From Streptomyces catenulae (GTDB lineage Bacteria > Actinomycetota > Actinomycetes > Streptomycetales > Streptomycetaceae), in the NCBI RefSeq assembly GCF_000718015.1, contig NZ_JODY01000001.1:372001-436000 (forward strand): a DNA stretch of 64,000 nt, written 5' to 3'. Shown here in pieces: positions 8,946 through 17,976 of this stretch. The notes under the pieces are model-generated. The model did not search any database. It was not told the origin of the DNA and saw only the letters and a list, made by a program, of their open reading frames with translations. Positions within the stretch are counted from its first letter, which is position 1. Every line of letters starts with the position of its first letter. Both the position numbers and the translations under genes were made by a program.

Positions 8946-9086
8946 GCGTTCCTCCGGACGCCACGCAACCTAGCAGCCCGCGATCATGCGCCGATCCGTG
9001 TTCTCCTTCCGCCGCTCGCCGGGGAGACCGTGGGCAACGGGCCGCCGTGCTGCGCGCGAGGCGGCCGCCTCCCTCCCGGCTCCCCG

Positions 9087-9848
9087 TCAGATCCCGCCGC
9101 GCTCCTCCCAGAGCCGGACGAGGCTCTCGTCACCCTTGACCTTCAGGTCCTTCCAGGGGGCGCGGTTCCACAGGGCGAGGTAGAGCGCCTCGGCGGACCC
9201 CTCGACGCTCAGATCGGCCGATGCGGCCGCCTCCGTGTCGGTGCCCTCCCCGGCGGACCGCACGGTGCGCGGCGGCGCCTCGGACAGCTGGACCGTCCAC
9301 TCCGCATCGGCGGCGTCCGTCGCCCGCACCCGCAGCGTCTTCGGCTCCGTGGTGCGCACCCGGCTGCGCTTCTGGCTGTGGACCCCGGCCAGTATCTCGT
9401 CGATGCCGTCCGCGGCGAACGCACGCGGCAGCGGGGTGAGGGGGGCGCCCAGAGCCTGCTGCGCGTCGGCACGGTGGACGGCGGTCTCGTGCGCCTGCCG
9501 ACGGGCCCAGAAGGCGAGCGGCGACGGGGCGGGCAGGAACGTCCACGCGGTGAGGGATTCCGGCGCCTCGTGCAGCGCCACCACCAGGTGGTGATGGCCC
9601 TCGCGCAGCCACGGCACCAACTCCTCGTCGGTGAGGTCCGGCGCGGCTTCCGGCGTCGACGGCTGCTCCAGACCCTCGGTCACATACCGCGTGGCCCAGC
9701 GGTGTACCCGGCCCACGTGGAGGACCAGATCGCGCATCCGCCACTCCGGACACGCCGGAATCGGGGCCTCGGGTCCGGCCTCCTCCGCGGCGGCGGCCAG
9801 CAGCGCTCCGTCCAACCGCAGTGCTTCGACGAATTCGGTGATCTCCAT
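9087..9848 (-). CDS. Mycothiol-dependent maleylpyruvate isomerase family protein
   Basis: 253-residue protein of the MDMPI/DinB-like four-helix metal-binding family. The N-terminus has CPEWRMRDLVLHVGRVHRW (about 33-51) and a central block AHETAVHRADAQ gives the other metal-ligand histidines. A C-terminal MDMPI-C (SCP2-like) domain follows from about 160. Starts at the ATG at 9848. The family uses mycothiol, the actinobacterial thiol, but most members have unknown substrates. Divergent from the ROK repressor at 10152. Confidence 0.82.
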   Translation of the reverse strand: MEITEFVEALRLDGALLAAAAEEAGPEAPIPACPEWRMRDLVLHVGRVHRWATRYVTEGLEQPSTPEAAPDLTDEELVPWLREGHHHLVVALHEAPESLTAWTFLPAPSPLAFWARRQAHETAVHRADAQQALGAPLTPLPRAFAADGIDEILAGVHSQKRSRVRTTEPKTLRVRATDAADAEWTVQLSEAPPRTVRSAGEGTDTEAAASADLSVEGSAEALYLALWNRAPWKDLKVKGDESLVRLWEERGGI

Positions 9849-10151
9849 GGCCCCGAGTCTGCCAGTCACCACTGACAACGGAACCCGGCGCCCCCGCTCA
9901 CCCGCGGTGATCCCACCGCCTGTGACCGGCGCCGATGCCCGTTTCGGGACTCCCCGCCCGTCACCTGTCTTCCCCGCCCATATCCACATCTACGGCGCAG
10001 AGGCTCCCGGCGTGATCGGCCTTCTGGCGGCGGCGCGTTGGCCTACTTCGAGGGCCTCCGACCGGGGGCGGCGGGGGACCGCGCGCCTCGAATCCGGCAC
10101 GGGGGACCCACCGTGTTTTGTTCCGACGCGGTACAAAGCCAGAATGGAGGC
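9849..10151. other. Divergent intergenic region
   Basis: 303 nt between the MDMPI-type and ROK genes. A -10-like TACAAA at 10132-10137 faces the ROK gene; 6 nt after it lies ATGGAGGCGTGA, a three-codon ORF whose stop overlaps the ROK GTG start. Nothing else recognised. Confidence 0.35.
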
Positions 10152-11381
10152 GTGACCCAGACTCGGACAACCAGGCTGGAGCGGGGCCGTGCCTCCCTCG
10201 GACCCGCACTGGAGCTCGTACACACCGGACGCGCCCCCACCCGCGCGGTCCTCACCTCGGAACTCGGCGTGACCCGCGCGACTGCCGGAGCCGTCGCGGC
10301 GGAGCTGGAAGTCCTCGGCCTGATCACCGTCGACTCCCGGCCGACCGCCTCCGCCGGTTCCCAAGGGAGGCCGTCGCACCGCCTGTTCGTCAACGAGCGC
10401 GGCCCCGTGGTGCTCGCCGCGCAGATCCACGCCGACGGCTTCCGCGTCGCGCTGGTGGGACTCGGCGGGCGCATCGTGGCCACCACCACCGGCAGCGGCA
10501 CCATCTCCGCCGACCCGGCCCATGTCCTCGCCGAGGCGGTCGGCGCGGGCGCCGGACTGCTGCGCGAGACCGGCCGCCGCTGCCTGGGGGCGGGCCTCGC
10601 CGTGCCGTCCGCCGTCGCCGAACCGGACGGCGAGGCGCTGAACCCGCTCCACCTCGCCTGGCCCGCCGGTGCCCCCGTACGTGAGATCTTCCAGCGCGCG
10701 CTCGCCGATGCCGCGATCCCGGGCGTCACCGAGGCGATCGGGTTCAGCGGCAACGACGTCAACCTTATGGCCCTCGCCGAACACCGCCACGGCGCCGGAC
10801 GGGGCGCCCGGGATCTGCTCTGCGTCGCCTCCGGGCACCGGGGCGTCGGTGGCGCCCTGGTCCTCGACGGGCGCCTGCACAGCGGAAGTTCGGGCCTCGC
10901 CCTGGAGGTGGGCCACCTCACGGTGCACCCCGAGGGCGCGCCCTGCCACTGCGGCAGCCGGGGCTGTCTGGACGTCGAGGCCGACCCGCTGGCCTTCCTG
11001 AACGCGGCCGGACGCACCCCGGGCCCCGAGGGCTCACTGCTCCATCAGGCCGCCGACCTGCTGCGCACCGCGTACGGCGATCCGGCCGTACGCGCCGCCG
11101 CCGACCTCCTCATCGACCGCCTCGGGCTGGGCCTGGCCGGGCTGGTGAACATCCTCAACCCGGACCGCATCATCCTCGGCGGACTGCACCGCACGCTTCT
11201 GGAGACCGACCCGGAACGGCTCCGCGCCGTCGTCGCCGACCGCAGTCTGTGGGGCCGCAGCGGCGGCGTTCCGATCCTGCCCTGCGGCCTCGACCACAAC
11301 AGCCTCGTCGGCGCCGCGGAACTCGCCTGGCAGCCGGTGCTGGACGACCCGCTGGTCGTGCAGGAGGAGCGTCGGGCGTAG
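10152..11381 (+). CDS. ROK family transcriptional repressor
   Basis: 409-residue NagC/XylR-type ROK protein. A winged helix-turn-helix occupies about 15-85 (APTRAVLTSELGVTRATAGAV), followed by the ROK sugar-kinase-like fold: GFSGNDVN at about 197-204, GLALEVGHLTV (248-258) and the structural zinc motif CHCGSRGCLD with Cys265, Cys267 and Cys272. The GTG at 10152 has GGAGG 1 nt upstream, closer than usual; upstream sequence is otherwise non-coding in style. Presumably represses a sugar-use operon, but no sugar gene adjoins it and its target is not evident here. Confidence 0.9.
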   Translation: MTQTRTTRLERGRASLGPALELVHTGRAPTRAVLTSELGVTRATAGAVAAELEVLGLITVDSRPTASAGSQGRPSHRLFVNERGPVVLAAQIHADGFRVALVGLGGRIVATTTGSGTISADPAHVLAEAVGAGAGLLRETGRRCLGAGLAVPSAVAEPDGEALNPLHLAWPAGAPVREIFQRALADAAIPGVTEAIGFSGNDVNLMALAEHRHGAGRGARDLLCVASGHRGVGGALVLDGRLHSGSSGLALEVGHLTVHPEGAPCHCGSRGCLDVEADPLAFLNAAGRTPGPEGSLLHQAADLLRTAYGDPAVRAAADLLIDRLGLGLAGLVNILNPDRIILGGLHRTLLETDPERLRAVVADRSLWGRSGGVPILPCGLDHNSLVGAAELAWQPVLDDPLVVQEERRA

Positions 11382-11762
11382 GCGGATCCGTCACTCCCAC
11401 CGGTCCTGTGCGGAGCGCTGCCCGAAAAGCCCGCCGAGGCCGCCGCAACTCGCCGTGTGCGCAGGTGGGAGAGCCGGGAGGGCCGCCAACCACCCGCTCC
11501 GGAAGGCCGGTTGTCGGTGATCGATCGGCGGCGTTGTCAGTGGTGCCGGTTACGTTGTGTGACATGAAGAACGCGCGAACGAAGCAGGCGGCCGCATCGA
11601 GTCAGCCGCACAGGTCGGACCGGCCGGGCCACCTACCCCGGTCGAACGGCACAGGGGTGCGCCCGGGCGGTCACGGTCCCGCCGGGCCGTGCGGCGCGAC
11701 CCAGCCGCCACCCGGGAGCCCGGCGCCGCCGCTTCGCCGCCGTGCGCCCGTAGGCTGCCGCC
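11382..11762. other. Intergenic region before PPOX gene
   Basis: 381 nt after the ROK gene. An open frame crosses it but its composition is not protein-like. A -10-like TAGGCT at 11751-11756, six nt before the PPOX ATG, suggests a leaderless transcript. No structured RNA recognised. Confidence 0.35.
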
Positions 11763-12152
11763 ATGATTGCCGAAGCCGTGGCCCGCAGCCCTTACGTCAG
11801 CCTCGTCACGTACCGGCGCAGTGGCGCCCCGGTGGCGACCCCGGTGTGGGCCGTCGCCCAGGGGGACGAACTGCTGGTGTGGACGCGCAGCGACAGCGGA
11901 AAGGTCAAACGGCTGCGCCGCGACACCCGGGTGACGGTCACCCCGTGCGATGTACGGGGCAACCTCACCGAGGGTGCGGAGACCCTCGAAGGCACCGCCC
12001 GCCTCATGGCGGAACCCCAGGGGCTGGCCCGGGTGCGACGCGCGATGGCAGGCAAGTACGGACTGCGCTTCCGCATCCTCGACACCGGTGGCGCGCTGCT
12101 CCGCCGGGGCAAGCGGCCCCATGTGGGCATCGCCGTCACCTTCCCCCGCTGA
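11763..12152 (+). CDS. PPOX class F420/flavin-dependent protein
   Basis: 129-residue single-domain split-barrel protein of the pyridoxamine-phosphate-oxidase-like superfamily. It shows the N-terminal SPYVSLVTYRRSGAPVATPVW strand pair, LLVWTRSDSGKVKRLRRDTRVTV (cofactor phosphate contact region) and the TLEGTARLM strand typical of actinobacterial F420-binding members. Complete length for the family. The start has no clear Shine-Dalgarno but has TAGGCT six nt upstream, so leaderless initiation is likely. Reaction unknown; reduction of a small molecule is the family expectation. Confidence 0.8.
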   Translation: MIAEAVARSPYVSLVTYRRSGAPVATPVWAVAQGDELLVWTRSDSGKVKRLRRDTRVTVTPCDVRGNLTEGAETLEGTARLMAEPQGLARVRRAMAGKYGLRFRILDTGGALLRRGKRPHVGIAVTFPR

Positions 12153-12217
12153 GCCTCCGGGGCACCCAACCGCCGACCGCACTCCATGCCCCCACCCGGC
12201 CGCCCGCCGGACGACGC

Positions 12218-13192
12218 TCAGCCGTCGGCGGTCCGGCGCCCGCCGCCCTCCGAAGGCCATACGGCGGCGAATGCCCGGGCCGGATTGACAGTCAGCATCC
12301 GGGTCACCAACTCCGGGCCCAACACCTCTGCCAGCCAGTGGCGTTGGCGGCGCAGCAGATGCGGCATACCGGGCCCGCCGTTCACCGACCGGGCGGCGGC
12401 CGTGGTGGTGTCACCGCCCAGCAGGAGCTGCGCGCCGTGCCCCGCGTCGGCGAGCGCCCGGAGCGCGTCGGGCAGCCGCCAATCGGTGGCGTGATGCGCC
12501 CGCGAGGGCCCGTCGAAGGCCAGGAACGCGCCCGTCCGCGCGGCCCGGCGCAGCATGCCGGGGTCGGGAAAGCGGTTGAGGTGCCCCAGGATCACCCGCC
12601 GGGGCGGCACGCCGTGCTCGTCGCAGAGCAGCTCGACGACGTCCTCCGCAGCGGTGCCCGCCTCCAGGTGCACACCGACCACCGCCCCCGTCGCGTGGTG
12701 CGCCTCGGCCGCCGCGGCCATCGTCCACCGGGCGTGTGCGTCCACCCCGTGGAACCCACCGGCCACTTTGATCATCCCGGCGCGTACCCCGGTGTCCCCG
12801 ATGCCCTCGGTCAGCTCGGCCACGAACAGTCCCGCAGGATCCGTCCCCACCCGCGCCAACACCTCCGGCGCGTAGTGCACGGCCTGGTGCAGCCCCGTGG
12901 CGACCACCAGCCGTACCCCCGAATCCCGTGCGAGGCGGGGCAGTTCCTCGGCGCCGCGCCCCATGCCGTGCGGCGTCCACTGGATCACCGCGCCGCCACC
13001 CGCCGCCCGGAAGGCGGCGAGTTCGGCCGCCGCGGCCTCCGGATCGGTCAGCTCCTGACCCGGCAACCGCGGGCTGCGGAGGAAGAGATGATCATGCGCA
13101 TCGCACACCCCCAGGGCCTCGGGTGCGAGGTCGCCCTGCACCGTACGGACGGCGGCGCGGCCCGCTACCGCAGGGGTCGGCACCGTCACCAC
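12218..13192 (-). CDS. Phosphotriesterase/lactonase-like amidohydrolase
   Basis: 324-residue TIM-barrel hydrolase of the phosphotriesterase family. All metal ligands are visible: His33 and His35 (DAHDHLF), the bridging Lys142 expected to be carbamylated (MIKVAGG), His175 (GVHLEAG), His204 (ILGHLNR) and Asp261 (LGGDTT). Starts at GTG 13192 (7-nt overlap with the upstream DUF4865 gene) or GTG 13189 (4-nt overlap), indicating translational coupling. The third member of a TetR-DUF4865-phosphotriesterase operon. Lactonase, phosphotriesterase or other ester hydrolysis is possible. Confidence 0.88.
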   Translation of the reverse strand: MVTVPTPAVAGRAAVRTVQGDLAPEALGVCDAHDHLFLRSPRLPGQELTDPEAAAAELAAFRAAGGGAVIQWTPHGMGRGAEELPRLARDSGVRLVVATGLHQAVHYAPEVLARVGTDPAGLFVAELTEGIGDTGVRAGMIKVAGGFHGVDAHARWTMAAAAEAHHATGAVVGVHLEAGTAAEDVVELLCDEHGVPPRRVILGHLNRFPDPGMLRRAARTGAFLAFDGPSRAHHATDWRLPDALRALADAGHGAQLLLGGDTTTAAARSVNGGPGMPHLLRRQRHWLAEVLGPELVTRMLTVNPARAFAAVWPSEGGGRRTADG

Positions 13193-13770
13193 AGCCGCCC
13201 TTCGCCCAGCGCGCCGATATCCGGCGCGGAGAGATGCAGCACCTGGTAGCGGTCACCGGCGTCCTCGGGTGCCTCGCCCGTCCAGAGGGTGACGTGCACG
13301 ATCTCCCAGTCCGCGGGGGAGTACGCCATCGCCGTGGTGTGCACCCCGGAGGTCCGCGCCAACTGCTCGTGTCCGGCCGCCGCTTCGGCGAACGCCGTAC
13401 CCGGGTCGGCGCCCTCGGGCAGCCGGACGCTCCGCAGCGTGTAGGCGCGCGGCACGGTCCCCACTTCGGGTCCCGCCCGGTGGAAGAGCCCCTGCCAGTG
13501 CCGGACCGGCGGCCGCCCGAAGTCGCGGATCACGCCACGGAACCCGTCACCGGCCAGGAAGCGGTTCATCGCCCGTGGGTCCGCCCAGAGATAGAACGGC
13601 GCATACGCGTTCACCGGAGAGCCGTCGATGCCCCGCACGCGCATCCCGTACGCCTTGAGACCGAGCCCGTCGAAGTCGTCCAGCAGATGTCCCCGGGTGC
13701 GCACCCGGTTCCGGATGATCTCCATGTCGTAGTCGGCGGGAAGGGTGCGGGCGTACTGCATGGCGTACAT
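13186..13770 (-). CDS. DUF4865 family protein
   Basis: 194-residue protein I recognise as the DUF4865 family from its opening (MYAMQY, LPADYDMEIIRNRV), GHLLDDFDGLGLKAY and NAYAPFYLWADPRAMNRFL. The C-terminal stretch DWEIVHVTLWTGEAPED is consistent with a ferredoxin-like (monooxygenase/tautomerase-type) fold, but no catalytic residue is established. The start at 13770 has GGGAG upstream. It lies between its likely regulator (TetR, 33 nt upstream) and a coupled phosphotriesterase-like hydrolase. Function unknown. Confidence 0.85.
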   Translation of the reverse strand: MYAMQYARTLPADYDMEIIRNRVRTRGHLLDDFDGLGLKAYGMRVRGIDGSPVNAYAPFYLWADPRAMNRFLAGDGFRGVIRDFGRPPVRHWQGLFHRAGPEVGTVPRAYTLRSVRLPEGADPGTAFAEAAAGHEQLARTSGVHTTAMAYSPADWEIVHVTLWTGEAPEDAGDRYQVLHLSAPDIGALGEGRLW

Positions 13771-13803
13771 GACGGGCTCCCGGGACGGAGTGAGGTGCGG
13801 TTG

Positions 13804-14454
13804 TCAGCGGATGGACCGGTGCCCGGCGGGGCCCGTCGGGTAAGCCGTCGGGCCCGTGGTGACCTGCGCGGAGAGGAGGGCGAGCAGGCCCCGGACGGCG
13901 GCGTCGAAGGGCGCCGGGTCGTCCGCGGCGCGGGCCAGGACATAGCCGCCCTGGACGGTGGCGGCAACGGTCGCCGCGAGCGCCGCCGGGTCGGTCCCGG
14001 CGGCCAGCTCACCGGCGCGCACGCCCTCGGCGATCACCTCGGCGATCCGGGCGCGCAGCCGGTCGAAGAGGGCGTCCAGCGGGCGGCGCAACTCGGCGCT
14101 GCACGCCACATCACGGTCCTGCGTCATCCGGCCGATCGGACAGCCGCGCAGCACCTGCCGCTCGCGCAGCAGATAGGCGGCGACCTTGTCATAGGCCGTG
14201 CCAGGGCCCGAAAGGCATGCGTCGGCCGAGGCCCACAGCTCCTCGGCGCTCCGCTCGATGGCGGCCAGCGCCAGCGCGGCCTTGCCGTCGAAGTGGTGGT
14301 ACATGCTGCCCTGCCCGACACCGGCCCGCTCCAGGATGGCCTTCGGGCTGGTGCCCACGTAGCCGCGTTCCCACAGCAGTTCCTGGGTGCTGCGCACCAG
14401 CCGCTCGCGGGTGGGGACGGATCCACGGTCTCCGCCGCTGCCGGAATTCCTCAT
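13804..14454 (-). CDS. TetR/AcrR family regulator
   Basis: 216-residue TetR regulator. The helix-turn-helix is TSPKAILERAGVGQGSMYHHF (about 35-55), followed by CPIGRMTQDRDVACSAELRRPL in the ligand domain, typical of the YjdC/TetR_C group. No start has a good ribosome site: ATG 14454 is chosen, ATG 14469 would add five residues. An imperfect palindrome overlaps the upstream start, so autoregulation is likely. First gene of the operon with DUF4865 and the phosphotriesterase-like gene. Confidence 0.87.
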   Translation of the reverse strand: MRNSGSGGDRGSVPTRERLVRSTQELLWERGYVGTSPKAILERAGVGQGSMYHHFDGKAALALAAIERSAEELWASADACLSGPGTAYDKVAAYLLRERQVLRGCPIGRMTQDRDVACSAELRRPLDALFDRLRARIAEVIAEGVRAGELAAGTDPAALAATVAATVQGGYVLARAADDPAPFDAAVRGLLALLSAQVTTGPTAYPTGPAGHRSIR

Positions 14455-14463
14455 ACCGCGAAT

Positions 14464-14481
14464 GTACATACCAGTAGTTAC
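14464..14481. promoter_or_regulatory. Candidate TetR operator (GTACATAC-CA-GTAGTTAC)
   Basis: Two 8-bp arms match at 6 of 8 positions as an inverted repeat around a 2-bp centre, just upstream of the TetR start and in an AT-rich patch. The position fits autoregulation of the TetR-DUF4865-phosphotriesterase operon. Confidence 0.5.
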
Positions 14482-14612
14482 AGAAACAAGAATGGGAGTG
14501 GGGCGGGACAGGTGGCGAGGGCGGCGCAGAAGGCGCAGGCGGGCGGGACCCGCAGATCGGTCGGGGTCGCTTTCCGGCCTCCGCGGGGCGGGCCGCTCGG
14601 GCCGGAAAGCGT

Positions 14613-15119
14613 TCAGCCGACCCCTGCGCCCCGTATCCGGGCGTGTGGGTCGGCTGCGGTCCAGGTGTGTTCCAGTGGGGCGCCGGTCCAGGGAGGTGGA
14701 GCGGGCACCCGCTCCTGGGGCGCGAGGGTCAGCGCGGGCAGCGTGAACCACACGACCTTTCCGGCGCCGTCCGGGCGCACCCCCCAGCTCTCGCTGAGCG
14801 CGGCGATCAGGGCCAGACCACGCCCGCAGGTCTCCCAGGTACCGGCGGCCCGCAGCTGCGGCAGGCGCGGATCGTGATCGTGCACGGAGACCGTCAACTG
14901 GTCTATCAGCACGCAGAGCTGAACGGTGCACCGCTTGCTGGGGCGGGCGTGCCGGTGCACATTCGCGAGAAGTTCGGTGAGGCCGAGCGTGGCCGTGTCC
15001 ACCAGGGGATCGAGGCGCCAGTACCGCAGTTGGGCCGAGATGATGCGGCGCACCTGTCCGATGCGGGCCGGGAGGGCCTGGAGCTCCACCGTGCAGTGTC
15101 TGCTGGGCTGCCTGATCAC
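14613..15119 (-). CDS. RsbW-like ATP-binding (anti-sigma type) protein
   Basis: 168-residue protein of the GHKL/HATPase_c_2 family common in Streptomyces. The N-box is LTELLANVHRHA (about 45-56), the G1 region VHDHDPRLP is diverged from DxGxG, and G2 is TCGRGLALIAAL (about 90-101). A short Pro-rich tail follows. The GTG at 15119 has AGGGAG 8 nt upstream. Such proteins act as serine kinases or anti-sigma factors in partner switching; the cognate STAS partner is not adjacent (one lies at 61366-61821). The diverged G1 box leaves ATP binding open. Confidence 0.82.
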   Translation of the reverse strand: MIRQPSRHCTVELQALPARIGQVRRIISAQLRYWRLDPLVDTATLGLTELLANVHRHARPSKRCTVQLCVLIDQLTVSVHDHDPRLPQLRAAGTWETCGRGLALIAALSESWGVRPDGAGKVVWFTLPALTLAPQERVPAPPPWTGAPLEHTWTAADPHARIRGAGVG

Positions 15120-15485
15120 GACGCGACTCCCTGACGAGGCCGGGCGTCCCGCGGGGCGGGGCGAAGACCGAAACCGGCAACGCCCGCCGTACACCGCAGC
15201 GTCATCGCCGGTGAACCCTCAGTGATACACGTCCAGGGTCGGCCCGGAACGAGGCCCCCGCAACCGCAGCCCTGCCGCGCCGCCGCCCTCCGTACACGCC
15301 CCCGGCGCACGGAAAGCGCCGCGCGCCCCTTCCGGGGCGGTGTCCGCGGCCCCGTACGCGCCGCCACCGGCCGTCCCCCGAACGGCGCAGCGGCTGGACG
15401 CGGGCCCGGGTGTTCCTCGGGCGCGCGGGCCGGACGGCCCGGCCGGAGGCGGAGCCGTCAGGGGAGAACCGGTCGTCCGTGGAGC
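15120..15485. other. Intergenic region
   Basis: 366 nt between two leftward genes. Short open frames exist, but their composition is not protein-like and they lack ribosome sites. It presumably carries the promoter of the RsbW-like gene; no clear -35/-10 pair, tRNA or riboswitch was seen. Confidence 0.3.
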
Positions 15486-15773
15486 TCAGGTCCGCGGGGT
15501 GTGGGCCGCCTGTACCGCGTCGAGGAAGCGGTCGGGCGCACCCAGGGTCAGGGAGTAACGGTTGCCGTTCAGGCGGGCCAGGGCCCGGTCGCGGGCGGCG
15601 AACAGGGGCTTGTGCACCTGGACCGCCCGGAGTGGCGCACTGTCGATCTCCTTGCCGTAGCTCGTCAGCAACGCGAGCCTGCCGTCCCGGATCACGACCT
15701 GCCCCGCCCGGGTCAGGGACCGCAGCGATCGTTCGATGTGCACACCCGTCGCATTGAACTCGGGCTCGGCCAT
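15486..15773 (-). CDS. Small conserved hypothetical protein
   Basis: 95-residue soluble protein, no signal peptide or membrane segment. The ATG at 15773 is supported by GAGGAGG 8 nt upstream. The sequence has [28 protein letters not shown] followed by AVQVHKP and a helical C-terminus, suggesting a small beta-barrel plus helix. Codon use is normal for the window. I recall similar small proteins in Streptomyces but cannot name a function. Confidence 0.7.
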   Translation of the reverse strand: MAEPEFNATGVHIERSLRSLTRAGQVVIRDGRLALLTSYGKEIDSAPLRAVQVHKPLFAARDRALARLNGNRYSLTLGAPDRFLDAVQAAHTPRT

Positions 15774-15955
15774 GCCCGCCACCTCCTCGCCATGGGCAGG
15801 TGCCCCTCACCGCCCCCTATGGGGGCAGTGTGCACGGCCTTCGCGCCGGGCACCAGTGCCTCCGGGGCCGGTCCGTGCGAACACCCGTCACCCAGGCTCT
15901 CCTTGGGGCCTCCCAAAGATGCGTTTATGCAGGTGAGAAGCGTGCGCGAGGTGGT

Positions 15956-15961
15956 TATAGT
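15956..15961 (+). promoter_or_regulatory. -10-like TATAGT upstream of cysteine-desulfhydrase-like gene
   Basis: TATAGT lies 52 nt before the GTG start, in a locally AT-rich patch. No good -35 is present at 17-18 nt. It would give a leader of about 45 nt with the GAGGAG ribosome site. Confidence 0.4.
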
Positions 15962-16013
15962 CGAAATCGGCCCGCCTCTCCGTACGGGCTCACAACCCTT
16001 GAGGAGCGCTCCG

Positions 16014-17189
16014 GTGAGCACCGCACAGCAGCCGCACACCCCGCACCGCGCCGGCGCCGACGGCGCACCGCAGGCGGCCGTCCACGCACCGACACCGACC
16101 GTCGACGTCGACCACACCGATCCGGACTACCGCGACTGGCTGAAGGAAGCCGTCCGCAAGGTCCAGGCGGACGCCAACCGCACCGCCGACACCCACCTGC
16201 TGCGCTTCCCGCTCCCCGAGGAGTGGGGCATCGACCTCTACCTCAAGGACGAGTCGACGCACCCCACCGGCAGCCTCAAGCACCGCCTCGCCCGCTCCCT
16301 CTTCCTCTACGGGCTGTGCAACGGCTGGGTCCGCCCCGGCAAGCCCGTCATCGAGGCGTCCAGCGGCTCCACGGCCGTCTCCGAGGCGTACTTCGCCTCG
16401 CTGATCGGGGTGCCGTTCATCGCGGTGATGCCGGCGACCACCAGCCGCGAGAAGACCCGGCTGATCGAATTCCACGGCGGCACCTGCCATCTCGTCCAGG
16501 ACCCGCGCACCGTCTACGACGTCTCCGCGCAGCTCGCGGCGGAGTCCGGCGGCCACTACATGGACCAGTTCACCTACGCCGAACGGGCGACGGACTGGCG
16601 CGGCAACAACAACATCGCCGAATCGATCTACGAGCAGCTACGCCTGGAGCGCTACCCCGAACCTGCCTGGATCGTCGCGACCGCGGGCACCGGCGGCACC
16701 TCCGCCACCATCGCCCGCTACGTCCACTACATGCAGTACGACACCCGCATCTGCGTCCCCGACCCGGAGAACTCCTGTTTCTTCGACGGCTGGCTCACCG
16801 GCGACGCCTCGGCGCACTGCGCGACCCCCTCCCGGATCGAGGGGGTCGGCCGCCCCCGGATGGAGCCGAGCTTCGTGCCCGGCGCGATCGACCGGATGAT
16901 GAAGGTCCCCGACGCCGCGAGCATGGCCGCCGTACGCGCCCTGGAGACGGCCATCGGCCGCAAGGCGGGCGGCTCGACCGGCACCGGTCTGTGGAGCGCC
17001 CTGAGGATCGTCGCCGAGATGCACGCCGCCGGACGGACCGGCTCCGTCGTCACCCTGCTGTGCGACCCGGGCGACCGCTACCTCGACAAGTACTACTCGG
17101 ACGACTGGCTCGCCGCCCAGGGCCTGGACATCGCACCGTACGCCCGCACGATCGACACCTTCCTGAGCACGGGCGTCTGGCCCGACTGA
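16014..17189 (+). CDS. Cds1-like PLP-dependent cysteine desulfhydrase/synthase
   Basis: 391-residue fold-type II PLP enzyme. PLP lysine is Lys89 in TGSLKHRLA; the substrate/phosphate loop is [13 protein letters not shown] (116-128); the PLP-phosphate loop is [12 protein letters not shown]. From memory the whole sequence closely follows the mycobacterial cysteine desulfhydrase Cds1 ([47 protein letters not shown]), which makes H2S, pyruvate and ammonia from cysteine. Annotation as a generic cysteine synthase-like protein is the safe alternative. GTG start with GAGGAG upstream. Monocistronic, convergent with the START-type gene. Confidence 0.88.
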   Translation: MSTAQQPHTPHRAGADGAPQAAVHAPTPTVDVDHTDPDYRDWLKEAVRKVQADANRTADTHLLRFPLPEEWGIDLYLKDESTHPTGSLKHRLARSLFLYGLCNGWVRPGKPVIEASSGSTAVSEAYFASLIGVPFIAVMPATTSREKTRLIEFHGGTCHLVQDPRTVYDVSAQLAAESGGHYMDQFTYAERATDWRGNNNIAESIYEQLRLERYPEPAWIVATAGTGGTSATIARYVHYMQYDTRICVPDPENSCFFDGWLTGDASAHCATPSRIEGVGRPRMEPSFVPGAIDRMMKVPDAASMAAVRALETAIGRKAGGSTGTGLWSALRIVAEMHAAGRTGSVVTLLCDPGDRYLDKYYSDDWLAAQGLDIAPYARTIDTFLSTGVWPD

Positions 17190-17218
17190 GCGCGGACGGC
17201 CCGGTCCGCCCGGGGCGG

Positions 17219-17701
17219 TCAGCTGCCGTTCGCCGCCCGGGCGAGCCGCCGGTCGAGCGCCCGGGCCGACACCCGGAAGGCCCGGCCCAGACCCGGCCGC
17301 GCCAGCAGCAGGACGAGGCGCAGCGGCCCCGGTCCGTCGGCGGCGAACGTCCACCGCAGCCGGGTGCCGTCGCCGTCCGGGGCGAGCCGCCAGTCCTCCA
17401 GCAGGGCGCGGAGCCCCGGGGCGTTGGTGCGGTCCACGCGGTAGGTGTAGCGCGTCTCCGCCTCCGTGGCCAGCACCGTTTCCAGGAAGCGGGTGCCGCC
17501 CGTCAGCCGTACCTCCCGGCCCGCACCACCGTCCGTCGGTACCGCCTCCGCGACCCCGGTGAACCAGCGCGCCCACCCTTCGGCGTCCTCCGCCAGCGCC
17601 GCGTACACCGCCGAGGGTGGCGCACCGAGCCGGGCGGAGAAGGTCAGCCGCAGCGGCGCGGACCGGGCGAAGTCCAGTTCTACGGGGCGGAGCCGACGCA
17701 T
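17219..17701 (-). CDS. SRPBCC (START-like) domain protein
   Basis: 160-residue single START-like/polyketide-cyclase-type domain. The opening LRLTFSARLGAPPSAVYAAL, the GWARWFTGV strand-helix and the terminal TRLRWTFAADGPGPLR match the SRPBCC fold of ligand-binding proteins. The start at 17701 has GGGGGT about 9 nt upstream. No catalytic motif can be assigned. The 275 nt upstream hold three copies of an 11-bp word, possibly its operator. Confidence 0.8.
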   Translation of the reverse strand: MRRLRPVELDFARSAPLRLTFSARLGAPPSAVYAALAEDAEGWARWFTGVAEAVPTDGGAGREVRLTGGTRFLETVLATEAETRYTYRVDRTNAPGLRALLEDWRLAPDGDGTRLRWTFAADGPGPLRLVLLLARPGLGRAFRVSARALDRRLARAANGS

Positions 17702-17838
17702 GGAGCAACCCCCAACGGGTCGAGCGGTGTGACAGCGCGGACACCACGGGCCGCCCGCGAAGCCCGGCCCCCGGTGGACCGGCGTCGCGGATCCTAGGGG
17801 CCCCGGCCGCAGATGTCTGCGGTGTCGCGCCCGGAAAG

Positions 17839-17884
17839 CCGTACGTCCGTCCATGCCGTATGTCCGCCTGTGCCGGACGTACGG
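17839..17884. repeat. Three 11-bp repeats, two direct and one inverted
   Basis: CCGTACGTCCG (17839-17849), CCGTATGTCCG (17856-17866) and the exact inverse of the first, CGGACGTACGG (17874-17884), spaced 17 and 18 bp. A further inverted repeat AACTGGC/GCCAGTT lies at 17911-17935. The array could be a hairpin terminator for the DeoR gene or an operator upstream of the SRPBCC gene. Confidence 0.55.
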
Positions 17885-17976
17885 GTCAACTCCGCCTCTC
17901 GAAGGGCGTTAACTGGCCGATATCTGGCGCCAGTTGGCGTCCGTTACCCCGTGGCAGGTGTGCGGGAACCGGCCCA

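Noticed and set aside
11249..13249. 666-codon plus-strand frame covering the PPOX and phosphotriesterase genes
   Set aside because: Shadow frame; its sequence is Pro/Arg/Gly-rich and lacks domains.
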